From assembly GCA_036747335.1 (NCBI GenBank), contig DAIOCL010000127.1:1-7377 (forward strand): a DNA stretch of 7,377 bases, in the 5' to 3' direction. The notes beneath the pieces were generated by a model. The model saw nothing but the letters and a program-made list of their open reading frames with translations. It did not search any database and was not told the DNA's origin. Positions within the stretch are counted from its first letter, which is position 1; the number at the start of each line of letters is the position of its first letter. Shown piece after piece: positions 1 to 7,000 of this stretch. Source of the DNA: UBA4660 sp002405435. GTDB lineage: Bacteria > Bacteroidota > Bacteroidia > Flavobacteriales_D > Sanyastnellaceae. The translations under genes and the position numbers were made by a program.

Positions 1-68
1 CCGGCATCGGAGAAAAGACGCTTAAATGGTTTGGTGTGATGAGGCCCACTGACCTCGATAATTTCTAA
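1..68 (+). CDS. 3' end of a probable helix-hairpin-helix (HhH) protein, partial
   Basis: The third frame is open from the left edge to a TAA stop at 66-68 and gives 21 complete residues. They begin GIGEKTL, which matches the second half of the HhH DNA-binding motif (usually a hydrophobic residue, P or S, then GIG-x-x-x-A/L), as in ComEA-like and other DNA-binding proteins. The last residues (RPTDLDNF) look like an ordinary tail after a final HhH unit. The stop lies 23 bases before the next ATG on the same strand, so the two genes may share a transcript. Only the motif fragment is visible; the identity and length of the rest are unknown. The fragment is short enough that the match could be chance. 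Confidence 0.55.
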   Translation, partial: GIGEKTLKWFGVMRPTDLDNF

Positions 69-91
69 TTCACTGACGAAGAGAAAAGCAA

Positions 92-1138
92 ATGAATACC
101 ATGAAAAAACTTTCGGTACTGGCATGCTGCCTGTTTTTGGGAGCCTCGGTCGTATGGGGCGGTAATCCAGATCGTGCGGGATCTGCCGGCGCAGGTCACC
201 TGCTTATTAACCCCTGGGCAAGAAGTTCGGGTTTTGCCAATTCCGGTATGGCTTCCGTCAACGGGATAGAGGCCGTTTACCTCAATGTGGCCGGATTGGC
301 CTTCTTGCGCAAGACCGAGTTGCTTTTTACCAATACCCAATACCTGGTTGGAAGCGGAATCAGAATGAATGCCCTTGGCTTCGGTCAGCGGGTCGGCGAT
401 AATGGTGCCATCGGGATCACCGTCTCCACGATGAACTTTGGAGACATTCCCATAACGGAAGTCAACCTGCCCGAAGGCGGCATTGGAACCTTCTCGCCCA
501 ATTACTCCAACATTGGTATCAGCTACGCCAAGGGGTTTTCCAACAGCATCTACGGAGGGATAACCATGCGCCTCATTTCCGAATCCATAAGCAACGTGCG
601 CGCCCAGGGCGCAGCCTTTGATGCAGGTATTCGTTACGTGACAGGAGAAAACGACCAACTTCGTTTTGGTATTACACTGAAAAACGTCGGGCCGCCCATG
701 CGTTACCGCGGCGACGGTATGACTATCACCGCTGTAATTCCGACCACCGGCACAGACATCACGCTGGAGCAGCGTTCTGAAAGATTTGAATTGCCCTCGT
801 TGGTGAATGTTGGATTCGCCTATGATTTCCTGCTGGCGGAGAACATGAAACTCACCGCAAACCTGCAGTATACGTCTAACTCGTTTACGCGCGACCAGTA
901 TGCGCTGGGAGGAGAGTTCACTTTCCGTGACCGGTTTATTCTGCGGGCAGGTTACCAGTGGGAAGACGGATTGACCAATGAGGAGGAGCGAACTACTGTA
1001 TTTGTAGGCCCCCATGCCGGTCTTACGGTGCAAGTCCCCACCTCACAAAACGGAAGTGTTATAGGTCTTGATTACTCTTACAGGGTGACCAACCCCTTTG
1101 ACGGCGTGCACTCAATAGGTGCCCACATTACACTCTGA
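92..1138 (+). CDS. PorV/PorQ-family outer-membrane beta-barrel protein
   Basis: This 348-residue protein is predicted to be an outer-membrane beta-barrel of the PorV/PorQ family, related to FadL-type barrels. Residues 4-20 form a basic-hydrophobic signal peptide (MKK, then LSVLACCLFLGASVVWG) with probable cleavage just before GNPD. The mature N-terminus has the family's conserved opening (AGAGHLLINPWARSSG, then ASVNGIEAVYLNVAGLAFL), and the middle has LPEGGIGTFSPNY, SNSIYGGITMRLISES and FGITLKNVGPPMRYRGDG. Alternating beta strands run to the C-terminus, which ends in a strand-like HITL. It lacks the PorV C-terminal signature and does not resemble PorQ closely, so I call only the family. VLAC at residues 9-12 vaguely resembles a lipobox but comes too early in the hydrophobic stretch. 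The second ATG at 101 gives a more typical MKK start and is equally possible. A purine-rich GAAGAGAAAAG precedes the start. A role in type IX secretion is inferred from family and from nearby porU and porV. Confidence 0.85.
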   Translation: MNTMKKLSVLACCLFLGASVVWGGNPDRAGSAGAGHLLINPWARSSGFANSGMASVNGIEAVYLNVAGLAFLRKTELLFTNTQYLVGSGIRMNALGFGQRVGDNGAIGITVSTMNFGDIPITEVNLPEGGIGTFSPNYSNIGISYAKGFSNSIYGGITMRLISESISNVRAQGAAFDAGIRYVTGENDQLRFGITLKNVGPPMRYRGDGMTITAVIPTTGTDITLEQRSERFELPSLVNVGFAYDFLLAENMKLTANLQYTSNSFTRDQYALGGEFTFRDRFILRAGYQWEDGLTNEEERTTVFVGPHAGLTVQVPTSQNGSVIGLDYSYRVTNPFDGVHSIGAHITL

Positions 1139-1151
1139 TAACCGCGGCGCG

Positions 1152-1171
1152 GTGCTTGACAAGGTCAGCAC
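1152..1171 (+). terminator. weak hairpin after the PorV/PorQ-family gene
   Basis: GTGCT-T-GAC and GTC-AGCAC pair to form an eight-base-pair stem with one bulged T and the loop AAG, 13 bases after the TGA stop. The bases after it (GGTTTCGTAAATTT) are T-rich but not a clean T run, so it would be a poor intrinsic terminator. It overlaps the -33 element of the promoter proposed at 1156-1186. The fold was read by eye and no energy was calculated. Confidence 0.25.
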
Positions 1172-1186
1172 GGTTTCGTAAATTTG
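1156..1186 (+). promoter_or_regulatory. Bacteroidota-type promoter for the greA-HIT transcript
   Basis: TAAATTTG at 1179-1186 matches the Bacteroidota -7 consensus TAnnTTTG at all six fixed positions. TTG at 1156-1158 lies 20 bases upstream, within the spacing known for the -33 element in this phylum. The predicted transcription start is about 1190-1194, which leaves a leader of about 70 bases before greA. No other match to the -7 consensus was seen between 1139 and 1263. The site lies outside the coding sequences, which makes a chance match less likely. Confidence 0.55.
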
Positions 1187-1205
1187 TGAGACGATAAAAG
1201 AATTC

Positions 1206-1237
1206 AGAGAAAACCCTTCGCGGGGTTTTTCTCTTTT
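1206..1237 (+). terminator. intrinsic terminator-like hairpin in the greA leader
   Basis: AGAGAAAACCC (1206-1216) pairs with GGGTTTT and CTCT (1223-1234), leaving one bulged T at 1230 and the loop TTCGCG. That is an 11-base-pair stem whose three G-C pairs close the loop, followed by a run of four Ts at 1234-1237. It could end the transcript of the PorV/PorQ-family gene. Because it also lies downstream of the promoter at 1156-1186 and 27 bases before the greA ATG, it could equally act as an attenuator that releases a short leader RNA of roughly 45 nucleotides. Confidence 0.65.
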
Positions 1238-1263
1238 ATGTACAACCACGTTAATCTGTTTAT

Positions 1264-1737
1264 ATGGCACAAGTGGCATACTATACAACCGAAGGCCTGA
1301 AAAAGCTTAAGGATGAGTTGCACCTGATGAAGACGGTGGAAAGGCCGAAGATTTCCCAGCAAATTGCCGAGGCAAGAGACAAGGGTGATCTTTCGGAAAA
1401 TGCCGAGTACGATGCTGCCAAGGAGGCCCAGGGGTTGCTTGAGGCGAAAATTGCCAAGATGGAAGACCTGGTGGCCAATGCCCGTCTGGTGGATGAGAGC
1501 CAGGTGGACACATCCAGGGTTTACATCCTGTCAAAAGTGAAGATTAAAAACCTGCATAACAACAACCAGTTGGAGTACACACTGGTGGCTGAAAACGAGG
1601 CCAACCTGGCCGATAAGAAAATCTCTGTCGATTCTCCCATCGGCAAGGGCCTGCTGGGTAAAAAGGTCGGTGAAATAGCCGAGGTACAGGTTCCGGCAGG
1701 CATGATTAGGTTTGAAATACTCGGCATCAGCCGTTAA
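1264..1737 (+). CDS. greA: transcription elongation factor GreA
   Basis: GreA binds RNA polymerase through its secondary channel and stimulates cleavage of the nascent RNA in backtracked complexes, so that elongation can resume. The 157-residue length is normal for the family (about 158). Residues 1-78 form the antiparallel coiled coil. Its tip carries GDLSENAEYDAA, with acidic residues D42 and E45 corresponding to the D41 and E44 that act at the polymerase active site in the E. coli protein. Residues 83-157 are the FKBP-like domain, with the family signature SPIGKGLLGKKVGE. The ATG at 1264 is the first in frame and gives the expected N-terminus (YYTTEGLKKLKDEL). No Shine-Dalgarno sequence precedes it, as is common in Bacteroidota. 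It is followed nine bases later by the HIT gene, so the two are probably co-transcribed. The leader holds a possible promoter and attenuator. Confidence 0.97.
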   Translation: MAQVAYYTTEGLKKLKDELHLMKTVERPKISQQIAEARDKGDLSENAEYDAAKEAQGLLEAKIAKMEDLVANARLVDESQVDTSRVYILSKVKIKNLHNNNQLEYTLVAENEANLADKKISVDSPIGKGLLGKKVGEIAEVQVPAGMIRFEILGISR

Positions 1738-1746
1738 CAGGATTCC

Positions 1747-2136
1747 ATGCCCACTGTTTTTTCCAAAATTATTGCCGGTGAAATCCCCTGTCACAGGGTA
1801 GCAGAGAACGAGCGGTTTCTTGCCTTTCTGGATGTCCAACCCGTGGCGGAAGGTCATACCCTGGTCATTCCAAAAATTGAAGTGGATTATCTATTCGACC
1901 TGCCGGCTGAATACCTCAATGAGATTAATGCGTTTGCAGCGCACGTAGCGGCAAAGATCCGGCGCGTGGTTCCATGCAGGCGTATAGGCATTGCGGTGAT
2001 CGGCCTCGAAGTTCCGCATGCCCACATGCACCTGATTCCGCTCAATGAAATTTCCGACATCTCATTTACAGGACCCCGACTGAATCCCGGTCAGGAACAA
2101 CTGGCAACACTGGCCGCGGCCATTGCGGCTGCATGA
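1747..2136 (+). CDS. HIT-family (histidine triad) nucleotide hydrolase or transferase
   Basis: This is a 129-residue cytosolic protein of the histidine triad superfamily, whose HINT-like members hydrolyse purine nucleoside phosphoramidates and related aminoacyl-adenylates. The N-terminus has the HINT pattern FSKIIAGEIPCHRVAENERFLAFLD, followed by GHTLVIPK (residues 36-43). The catalytic signature H-x-H-x-H is PHAHMHLIPL (residues 90-99); the middle histidine, H93, is the expected nucleophile. The length is typical of bacterial HINT-type proteins (about 115-140). The true substrate cannot be told from sequence. The start lies nine bases after the greA stop, which implies translational or at least transcriptional coupling. 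The gene ends 63 bases before the converging ispF stop. Confidence 0.95.
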   Translation: MPTVFSKIIAGEIPCHRVAENERFLAFLDVQPVAEGHTLVIPKIEVDYLFDLPAEYLNEINAFAAHVAAKIRRVVPCRRIGIAVIGLEVPHAHMHLIPLNEISDISFTGPRLNPGQEQLATLAAAIAAA

Positions 2137-2177
2137 GTAGGCGGCACCAAGAGGCGGCAGGTTGAAGTCACGCTGCG

Positions 2178-2191
2178 GGTGCGATTGCACC
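2178..2191. terminator. small perfect hairpin between converging HIT and ispF genes
   Basis: GGTGC and GCACC form a perfect five-base-pair stem around the loop GATT in the 63-base gap between the two convergent stop codons. It has no T run on either strand, so it is at best a weak bidirectional terminator. Nothing better was found in the gap. A direct repeat, AGGCGGCA, occurs at 2139-2146 and 2152-2159 and has no evident role. Confidence 0.2.
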
Positions 2192-2199
2192 AGCCTCCC

Positions 2200-2679
2200 T
2201 CAATGGCGTTGGATTAGCACCACGGCGTACGCAGCCAGCCCTTCCCGCGTGCCGACAAAGCCCATACCTTCACTGGTGGTAGCTTTTATGCTGACCTGCG
2301 AAACATCGACCGAAGCATTTTCGGCAATGGCGGCAACCATGGCTTCGCGGTAAGAGGCAATCTTCGGTTTTTCAAGTACCAGGGTGCAGTCAATGTTTCC
2401 GATTTCCCAATGCCCGGCGCGCAAGAGCTCAACGGTGCGCCTGAGCAGCACTTTCGAGTCAGCGTTTTTCCAGGTATCGCCTGTGTCAGGAAAATGAAAG
2501 CCGATATCCCGGAGGTTGGCCGCACCCAGCAGGGCATCGCAGATGGCGTGTAACAGGACGTCGGCATCGCTGTGGCCCAAAGCCCCTTTATCTGAGGGAA
2601 CGAGCACGCCGCCGAGCCAAAGATCCCGGTCCTGGGAAAGACGATGTACATCGTATCCGAAACCTACCCTGATTTGCAT
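2200..2679 (-). CDS. ispF: 2-C-methyl-D-erythritol 2,4-cyclodiphosphate synthase
   Basis: IspF catalyses the fifth step of the MEP (non-mevalonate) isoprenoid pathway, cyclising 4-diphosphocytidyl-methylerythritol 2-phosphate to methylerythritol 2,4-cyclodiphosphate with release of CMP. It acts in the cytosol as a homotrimer. The protein is 159 residues, as usual. It starts MQIRVGFGYDVHRL, the family's N-terminus, where D10 and H12 are zinc ligands and H44, in the conserved stretch LGHSDADVLLHAICDALLGA, is the third. Further signatures are GFHFPDTG, KPKI, and near the C-terminus KATTSEGMGFVGTREG. The frame also has an ATG nine codons upstream (2706), but those residues are not family-like, so 2679 is chosen. 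It lies 46 bases after porV on the same strand and is probably the last gene of that transcript. Its start codon touches a short hairpin. Confidence 0.96.
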   Translation of the reverse strand: MQIRVGFGYDVHRLSQDRDLWLGGVLVPSDKGALGHSDADVLLHAICDALLGAANLRDIGFHFPDTGDTWKNADSKVLLRRTVELLRAGHWEIGNIDCTLVLEKPKIASYREAMVAAIAENASVDVSQVSIKATTSEGMGFVGTREGLAAYAVVLIQRH

Positions 2680-2696
2680 GGCCCAAATATGGGCCA
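2679..2696 (-). repeat. inverted repeat covering the ispF start region
   Basis: TGGCCCA and TGGGCCA form a perfect seven-base-pair inverted repeat around a four-base loop. On the minus strand it reads TGGCCCATATTTGGGCCA, and its last base is the A of the ispF ATG. In RNA this would fold right at the translation start and could reduce initiation. The loop side contains CATATTTG, one base short of the -7 promoter consensus, but a start there would leave almost no leader. Function is inferred from position only. Confidence 0.45.
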
Positions 2697-2725
2697 CGAT
2701 GGTCATGAACTGCCAACAGTGCCAA

Positions 2726-3973
2726 TTATTGGCCGGCAGGCGCTGTTTCCTCTCCGTCTCCGGCGGCTCTTCCGTCGAGAGAGAGCCTCAGTGAGAAACG
2801 AAGGGTGTTGGCGAGGGGGTTTTGCTGGGTGGTGCTGATCAGGTAAGAAACATCAATGGTTATCACCTGGTACTTGAGACCTGCGCCTACGGTAATGAAC
2901 TGGCGGTTGCCTTTGGTAAAATGCTCGTAGAAATAGCCGGCACGTACAGCAAACTGGTCGGTGTACATGTACTCCATGCCGCCGCCGATATTGATTTCGC
3001 GCAATTCTTCTCTAAAAGCGCTGCCCGCGATATAATTGCCATCATTGTCAATATTGCCCGGTGCATCATAAAAGGACTGAATCATACCCGTGGCAACACC
3101 TACGTTGGGATCCATGCCATAGAGGAGAGAGTCAGAGCCGTCACCGAGGTAGCGCGGGGGTGTGGGTACCAGCAATTTGTTGAAGTCAAGCGCGAAGGTC
3201 AGTGAGTTGTAATCATCCAGCAAGGTGGTAAGGGCTGACCCGAACTTCAGGTTGGTAGGTATAAAGTCGCGTTCATCGGTATTGGTGTAGCGCATTTTAG
3301 CACCGATGTTGGAAATGTTTACGCCTAGGTTCCAGATCGCATCTTTTTTTCCCAGACGTACGTCGTCGTTGGTATAAAACAGCGCTACGTCACTGGCTAC
3401 AGAGCGGCCAGGACGCGACTCGGCGCCAAGTACATTGGTACCTCCGGTGAGGTTGGAGTTCACAAAACGGGCGCTGATCCCCCCGGAGAATTTGTCGGTA
3501 AACTGCTGGGCGAACGATGCGTCAAGGGCCCATTCGGCAGGTTTGAAATCGCGGATGACGATACCGGTTTCGTCGGTGAAGGTGATATTTCCGAGGGTGA
3601 AATAGCGCAGAGAGCCCGCAAAGCCCTGCCGCTTATTGAGCTTTTTGGCTACGCTCAGGTAGGCCATGCTCATGTCGTTGACCAGGGCACGCAGCCAGGG
3701 GGAATAGGAGAGGGAAGCTTCAAGGTCGGTTTTCAGAAACGCGAGTTTGGCTGGATTCCAGAAACCGCTGTTGGCGTCGGGAGACACTGCAACACCCGCA
3801 TCGCCCATGGCACCACACCGCGAATCGGGTGCAATCTGCAGGAAAGGCACCGCCGTGGTGATGGTATTCAACTGGGCCTGCTCGGCAGGCGATTGGTTGG
3901 TCAGCTGGGCGGCTGTGTCAGAAACACAGCACAGCACCCAAAAGCCTGCTGCAACGGTTGTGATACGGTTCAT
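2726..3973 (-). CDS. porV: type IX secretion system outer-membrane protein PorV (LptO)
   Basis: PorV is a FadL-like outer-membrane barrel. It takes T9SS cargo from the SprA/Sov translocon and, in the attachment complex, holds it for the sortase PorU. The start at 3973 gives a 415-residue protein, near the family's usual 380-400. Residues 1-22 are a signal peptide (MNRITT, hydrophobic AAGFWVLCCV, then TAA before QLTNQ). Family signatures include TTAVPFLQIAPDSRCGAMGDAGVA, SGFWNPAKLAFL, SYSPWLRALV, NIGAKMRYT, IPTNLKFGS, REINIGGGMEYMY, VRAGYFYEH and QQNPLANTLRF (residues 383-393). Starts at 4021 and 4132 would place 16 to 53 unrelated residues before the signal peptide, so they are rejected. A TATATTTG box lies just upstream of the chosen start. 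The gene begins 55 bases after porU. An unusual 16-residue polar tail follows the last strand (residues 400-415, from DGRAAGDGEE). Confidence 0.96.
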   Translation of the reverse strand: MNRITTVAAGFWVLCCVSDTAAQLTNQSPAEQAQLNTITTAVPFLQIAPDSRCGAMGDAGVAVSPDANSGFWNPAKLAFLKTDLEASLSYSPWLRALVNDMSMAYLSVAKKLNKRQGFAGSLRYFTLGNITFTDETGIVIRDFKPAEWALDASFAQQFTDKFSGGISARFVNSNLTGGTNVLGAESRPGRSVASDVALFYTNDDVRLGKKDAIWNLGVNISNIGAKMRYTNTDERDFIPTNLKFGSALTTLLDDYNSLTFALDFNKLLVPTPPRYLGDGSDSLLYGMDPNVGVATGMIQSFYDAPGNIDNDGNYIAGSAFREELREINIGGGMEYMYTDQFAVRAGYFYEHFTKGNRQFITVGAGLKYQVITIDVSYLISTTQQNPLANTLRFSLRLSLDGRAAGDGEETAPAGQ

Positions 3974-3996
3974 TCCGGAAAATTTCAAAAGGGTAG

Positions 3997-4004
3997 CAAA
4001 TATA
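3997..4004 (-). promoter_or_regulatory. possible internal promoter -7 element before porV
   Basis: On the minus strand TATATTTG matches the Bacteroidota -7 consensus TAnnTTTG at every fixed base. It lies in the 55-base gap between porU and porV, 23 bases upstream of the porV ATG, so a transcript would have a leader of roughly 18-20 bases. No TTG is found at the expected -33 distance, so activity is uncertain. If real, it would let porV be made in excess of porU. Confidence 0.35.
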
Positions 4005-4028
4005 CGCCCTGAATTGGCCATGCGTTTA

Positions 4029-7000
4029 TCAGTTAAGGATGACGAGTTTTTCAAATTTCTCGGCCGCAGCGCCGGTTTCGGTGCGCACTTCGAGCTTGTA
4101 TACATAGACCCCCCGTCCCAGTTTGTCGCCAAAGTCGTCTCGGCCGTCCCATTCCAGCGGTTCGTTGCGCGTGCCAGGGTTGTTTAAGGTTTGGGTCAGG
4201 GTTTTTACCAGTTTGCCGCCGATGGTAAAGACCTGAATGCGGACATCCATCTGTGTACACACCTGGTTGTGCTCAAACATAAATAGCGTGCGGGTAGTGA
4301 AGGGATTGGGATAGTTGAGCACGTGCTCCAGGGCGATTTCGGCAGAGGAAGCCACTACAAACTCCAGCGCCTGCTGGGCGCTGTTGTTGTGAACGTCCCA
4401 GGCCTTCAGGCTCAGTGTATGAGGCCCCTCCGCGAGCGCACCCAGCTGGTAACGAATCTCTCCGCTCTTGTAGGTGTCCAGGTCGGCCTCATAGTAGTCG
4501 TTGAGCACGATGGGGTTTTGGTTGTCATTATCGAGAATGGCCTGCAGGTCATGGCCGATGCCATTACCCACCGTGTTGATGCCGTTTTCATCTTTGAGCC
4601 TGGCGATGAGCACGGGGCTTTCGTTGGTGATTCCCCCAGACACAAAGGTGGTGTCGTTGAGAAAAAGTTCGATTTCCGGTCCGACGGTGTTGAGTTCGGC
4701 CCCTGCCAGTGTGCCGCCCACCTTGAAGCGCTGCGAAAAACCATGGGCATCAGTGCTGCCAGCCACGGCATAGTAACTCACGCGCGCTGTGTCGATAGAG
4801 AAGTTGATGTCGTAGGGCACCACAAAGCGGAATGTGAAATTCCCTGCATTCACACTGGCCTTGCCCTTGTAGATGACCTTGTTGAACACGTCGTAGGGGA
4901 AATCGAGACCGTTGGTGCCGTCGAAGTCGTTGTTTTGCGTAATGACCCGCGTGCGCTTGTCGTACACCGTGGGGTACACGACTCCGTTAAACCCGTCCAG
5001 CCTGTTTCCCGAATCGTCGCCTACATAGCCCCTGATTTCCACCTCCTGAAGGGCCCGTAACGTATCGACGTAGACGGCTACTTCCTGGTTATTCACCTGG
5101 GTAGTATAGACTTCATATTTCGGGTAAGCCATCTGCAGGGCGGGATCTCCGAGCAGGCTGAAATTACGCTTGTTGGAGTCTCCGTCCGCTACCCAGTTTT
5201 TTGTCAGGCGGTTGATTTTGCCCAGGGTAAGGCCTGGAAAACGTTTGTCTTCGAGCGCATAGGTGAAAAAACCAAGTCCCAACTGAAGGTTTGACCCGCT
5301 GAATACGATGCGGGTCGTGGTGAGCATGGCGATGGCCCCTCCGTCGGGGTTCATCACCAGAAATTCTCCGGCTGATTCGAATTCGTTGTCGTCGTAACGG
5401 GCCAGCTCGCAGGTAGCGGTAAGGAACACGGACAATCGGTTGGCGTTCGTCCAGTTCTTGATGGTGGGTATATCCAGGATGCGCTCGTGGGCCCAGCCCC
5501 GCTCGCCGCCATGCCCTACATAGGTGACCAGCAGCGCGCCGTTTTGCACCCGCTGCTCAATGGACAGGGCACCCTCCGGATAACGTTCGCCACCCGGGGT
5601 CGATTCCTGCGTAAAAGCGTCCATATAGAGCTTAACGATATCATAGGCGTTGTAGTCTTCCACCACAGTCTGCGCATGAATTTCGCAGGCCACCATGTGG
5701 TCGTCTTCCGTGGGGCCATAGCTGCCGTCCTGGTCATCCGATACGAAGACAATTGTATTGCGCCAGGCACCGAACGGAGATTCGCCCTGGTCGCCGAGGC
5801 AGTAGGCGCCGCCGTCCGGACTGGTATTTTCTGCCAGGTAGCGCCGCACCTTTTCTACATAATTCTCCGCGTCAGACAGGGAAGCTGCAGGAATGCGCCC
5901 CACCCCGCAGTCGAGCTTGTCGGAAGAGGCCTCGCCATCGTCGTCTGTGAGGAAAACGAAGTAGTCGTCACTGACGAAACTTCCGGTGGGCGACAGGGAA
6001 TTCTCTGACTGGTAGGTAATCACGTTGAATCCGCTGTGTGCAGCGGTACCCCGGTTGAAGATACTGCCGTCGCCAAAGAGCAGCAGGTTTTCGGGTCTCC
6101 GGGTGAGGTCTTCCCCTGCGCGGTCATAGAGCATTTTCATCAGCATTTTGATGGCTGTCACGTCGGGTACTCCGCTGGAGAATTCATTGAATATCTGCTG
6201 TGCAGTCACCACGACTGTCGAGCGTCCCTCCTCGGCGTGTATGGCGGCCAGTTCCTCCGACGGGCCCAGCAGCCGCGGAGCAGACACAATCACCAGGTCA
6301 ATAGCTTCCAGCGCATGAAGGTCCTGGTTTTCCACCCTCCCGATGGCTGCGGGAGCCAGAAAACCTCCGCTGAAAGCGATGTATTCGCGCAGCGAACCGG
6401 CTGATGCGACAAAGGCTGCGGTGTTGTTGCTGAAGGTGAGCGGCATCCTGCGGATGTCTGACCGGTCGGTGACGTCCCATACCTGCAATGAGGGCGGCGA
6501 CTGGGCAAGTTGGAAACGCGCCACATGGCCTGGTCCGGCCGATACCGTATCCCTAAAGGCCATCTGGCTGCCCGCCATCTGGAGGCTGCGCGTGGTATTG
6601 ATGCGGATAAAATCGAGCCAGGCTACGGCTTCCGCATTGGCTTTTTCGAAGTTGATGTTCACTGTGAGCGACGATCCGGTGGGATTGATATTGAGGGCCA
6701 CCTGCCCGTCGCGCGCCACGGTGCTTGTGGCATCATCGCTGACGGTGTTGGGTCTGATGGTATCGCTGGCCCCGAGGCATGAAACGATCAGTTTGCTTTG
6801 GACTCCAATGGAGCGCACTGCGGCCCGGGTATCGATGCGCGTGGCACTGCCGTTCATGTTGGGCAGGTTGAAAACAAAACTGCCTTCGGTATTGAGGTCA
6901 TACTCCTCCCCGTAAAACTCCCGGCCGGATTTCACGAGGTTTTTCAGGTCTTTCTCATAATAGACATAGTCCTGAAAGGTATTGACCACGTGGGTTTCCG

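Noticed and set aside
65..1033. A 322-codon open frame on the minus strand opposite the PorV/PorQ-family gene
   Set aside because: It is a mirror of a well-supported gene, has no recognisable domain and a composition rich in G, H, C and V typical of antisense frames. The plus-strand protein has a signal peptide and family motifs.
2139..2159. Direct repeat AGGCGGCA, two copies in the HIT-ispF gap
   Set aside because: Two eight-base copies in a GC-rich gap can arise by chance and there is no third copy or associated structure.
2680..2706. Upstream ATG start for ispF at 2706
   Set aside because: The nine added residues do not match the IspF N-terminus, which begins with the M-x-I/F-R-x-G-x-G-Y/F-D-x-H pattern at 2679.
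2721..2733. Near-palindrome GCCAATTATTGGC over the porV stop codon
   Set aside because: The stem is at most five or six pairs with almost no loop and no T run, so it does not support a terminator or an operator.
2822..3205. A 127-codon plus-strand frame inside porV
   Set aside because: It is antisense to conserved PorV barrel strands and has no recognisable features.
3974..4132. Upstream starts for porV at 4021 and 4132
   Set aside because: They would put 16 to 53 residues before a normal signal peptide, and the longer one overlaps the porU sorting-domain coding region.
4323..5060. A 245-codon open frame on the plus strand inside porU
   Set aside because: It is antisense to the conserved C-terminal half of PorU and shows no domain or start signal. 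It fits a shadow frame caused by codon usage.
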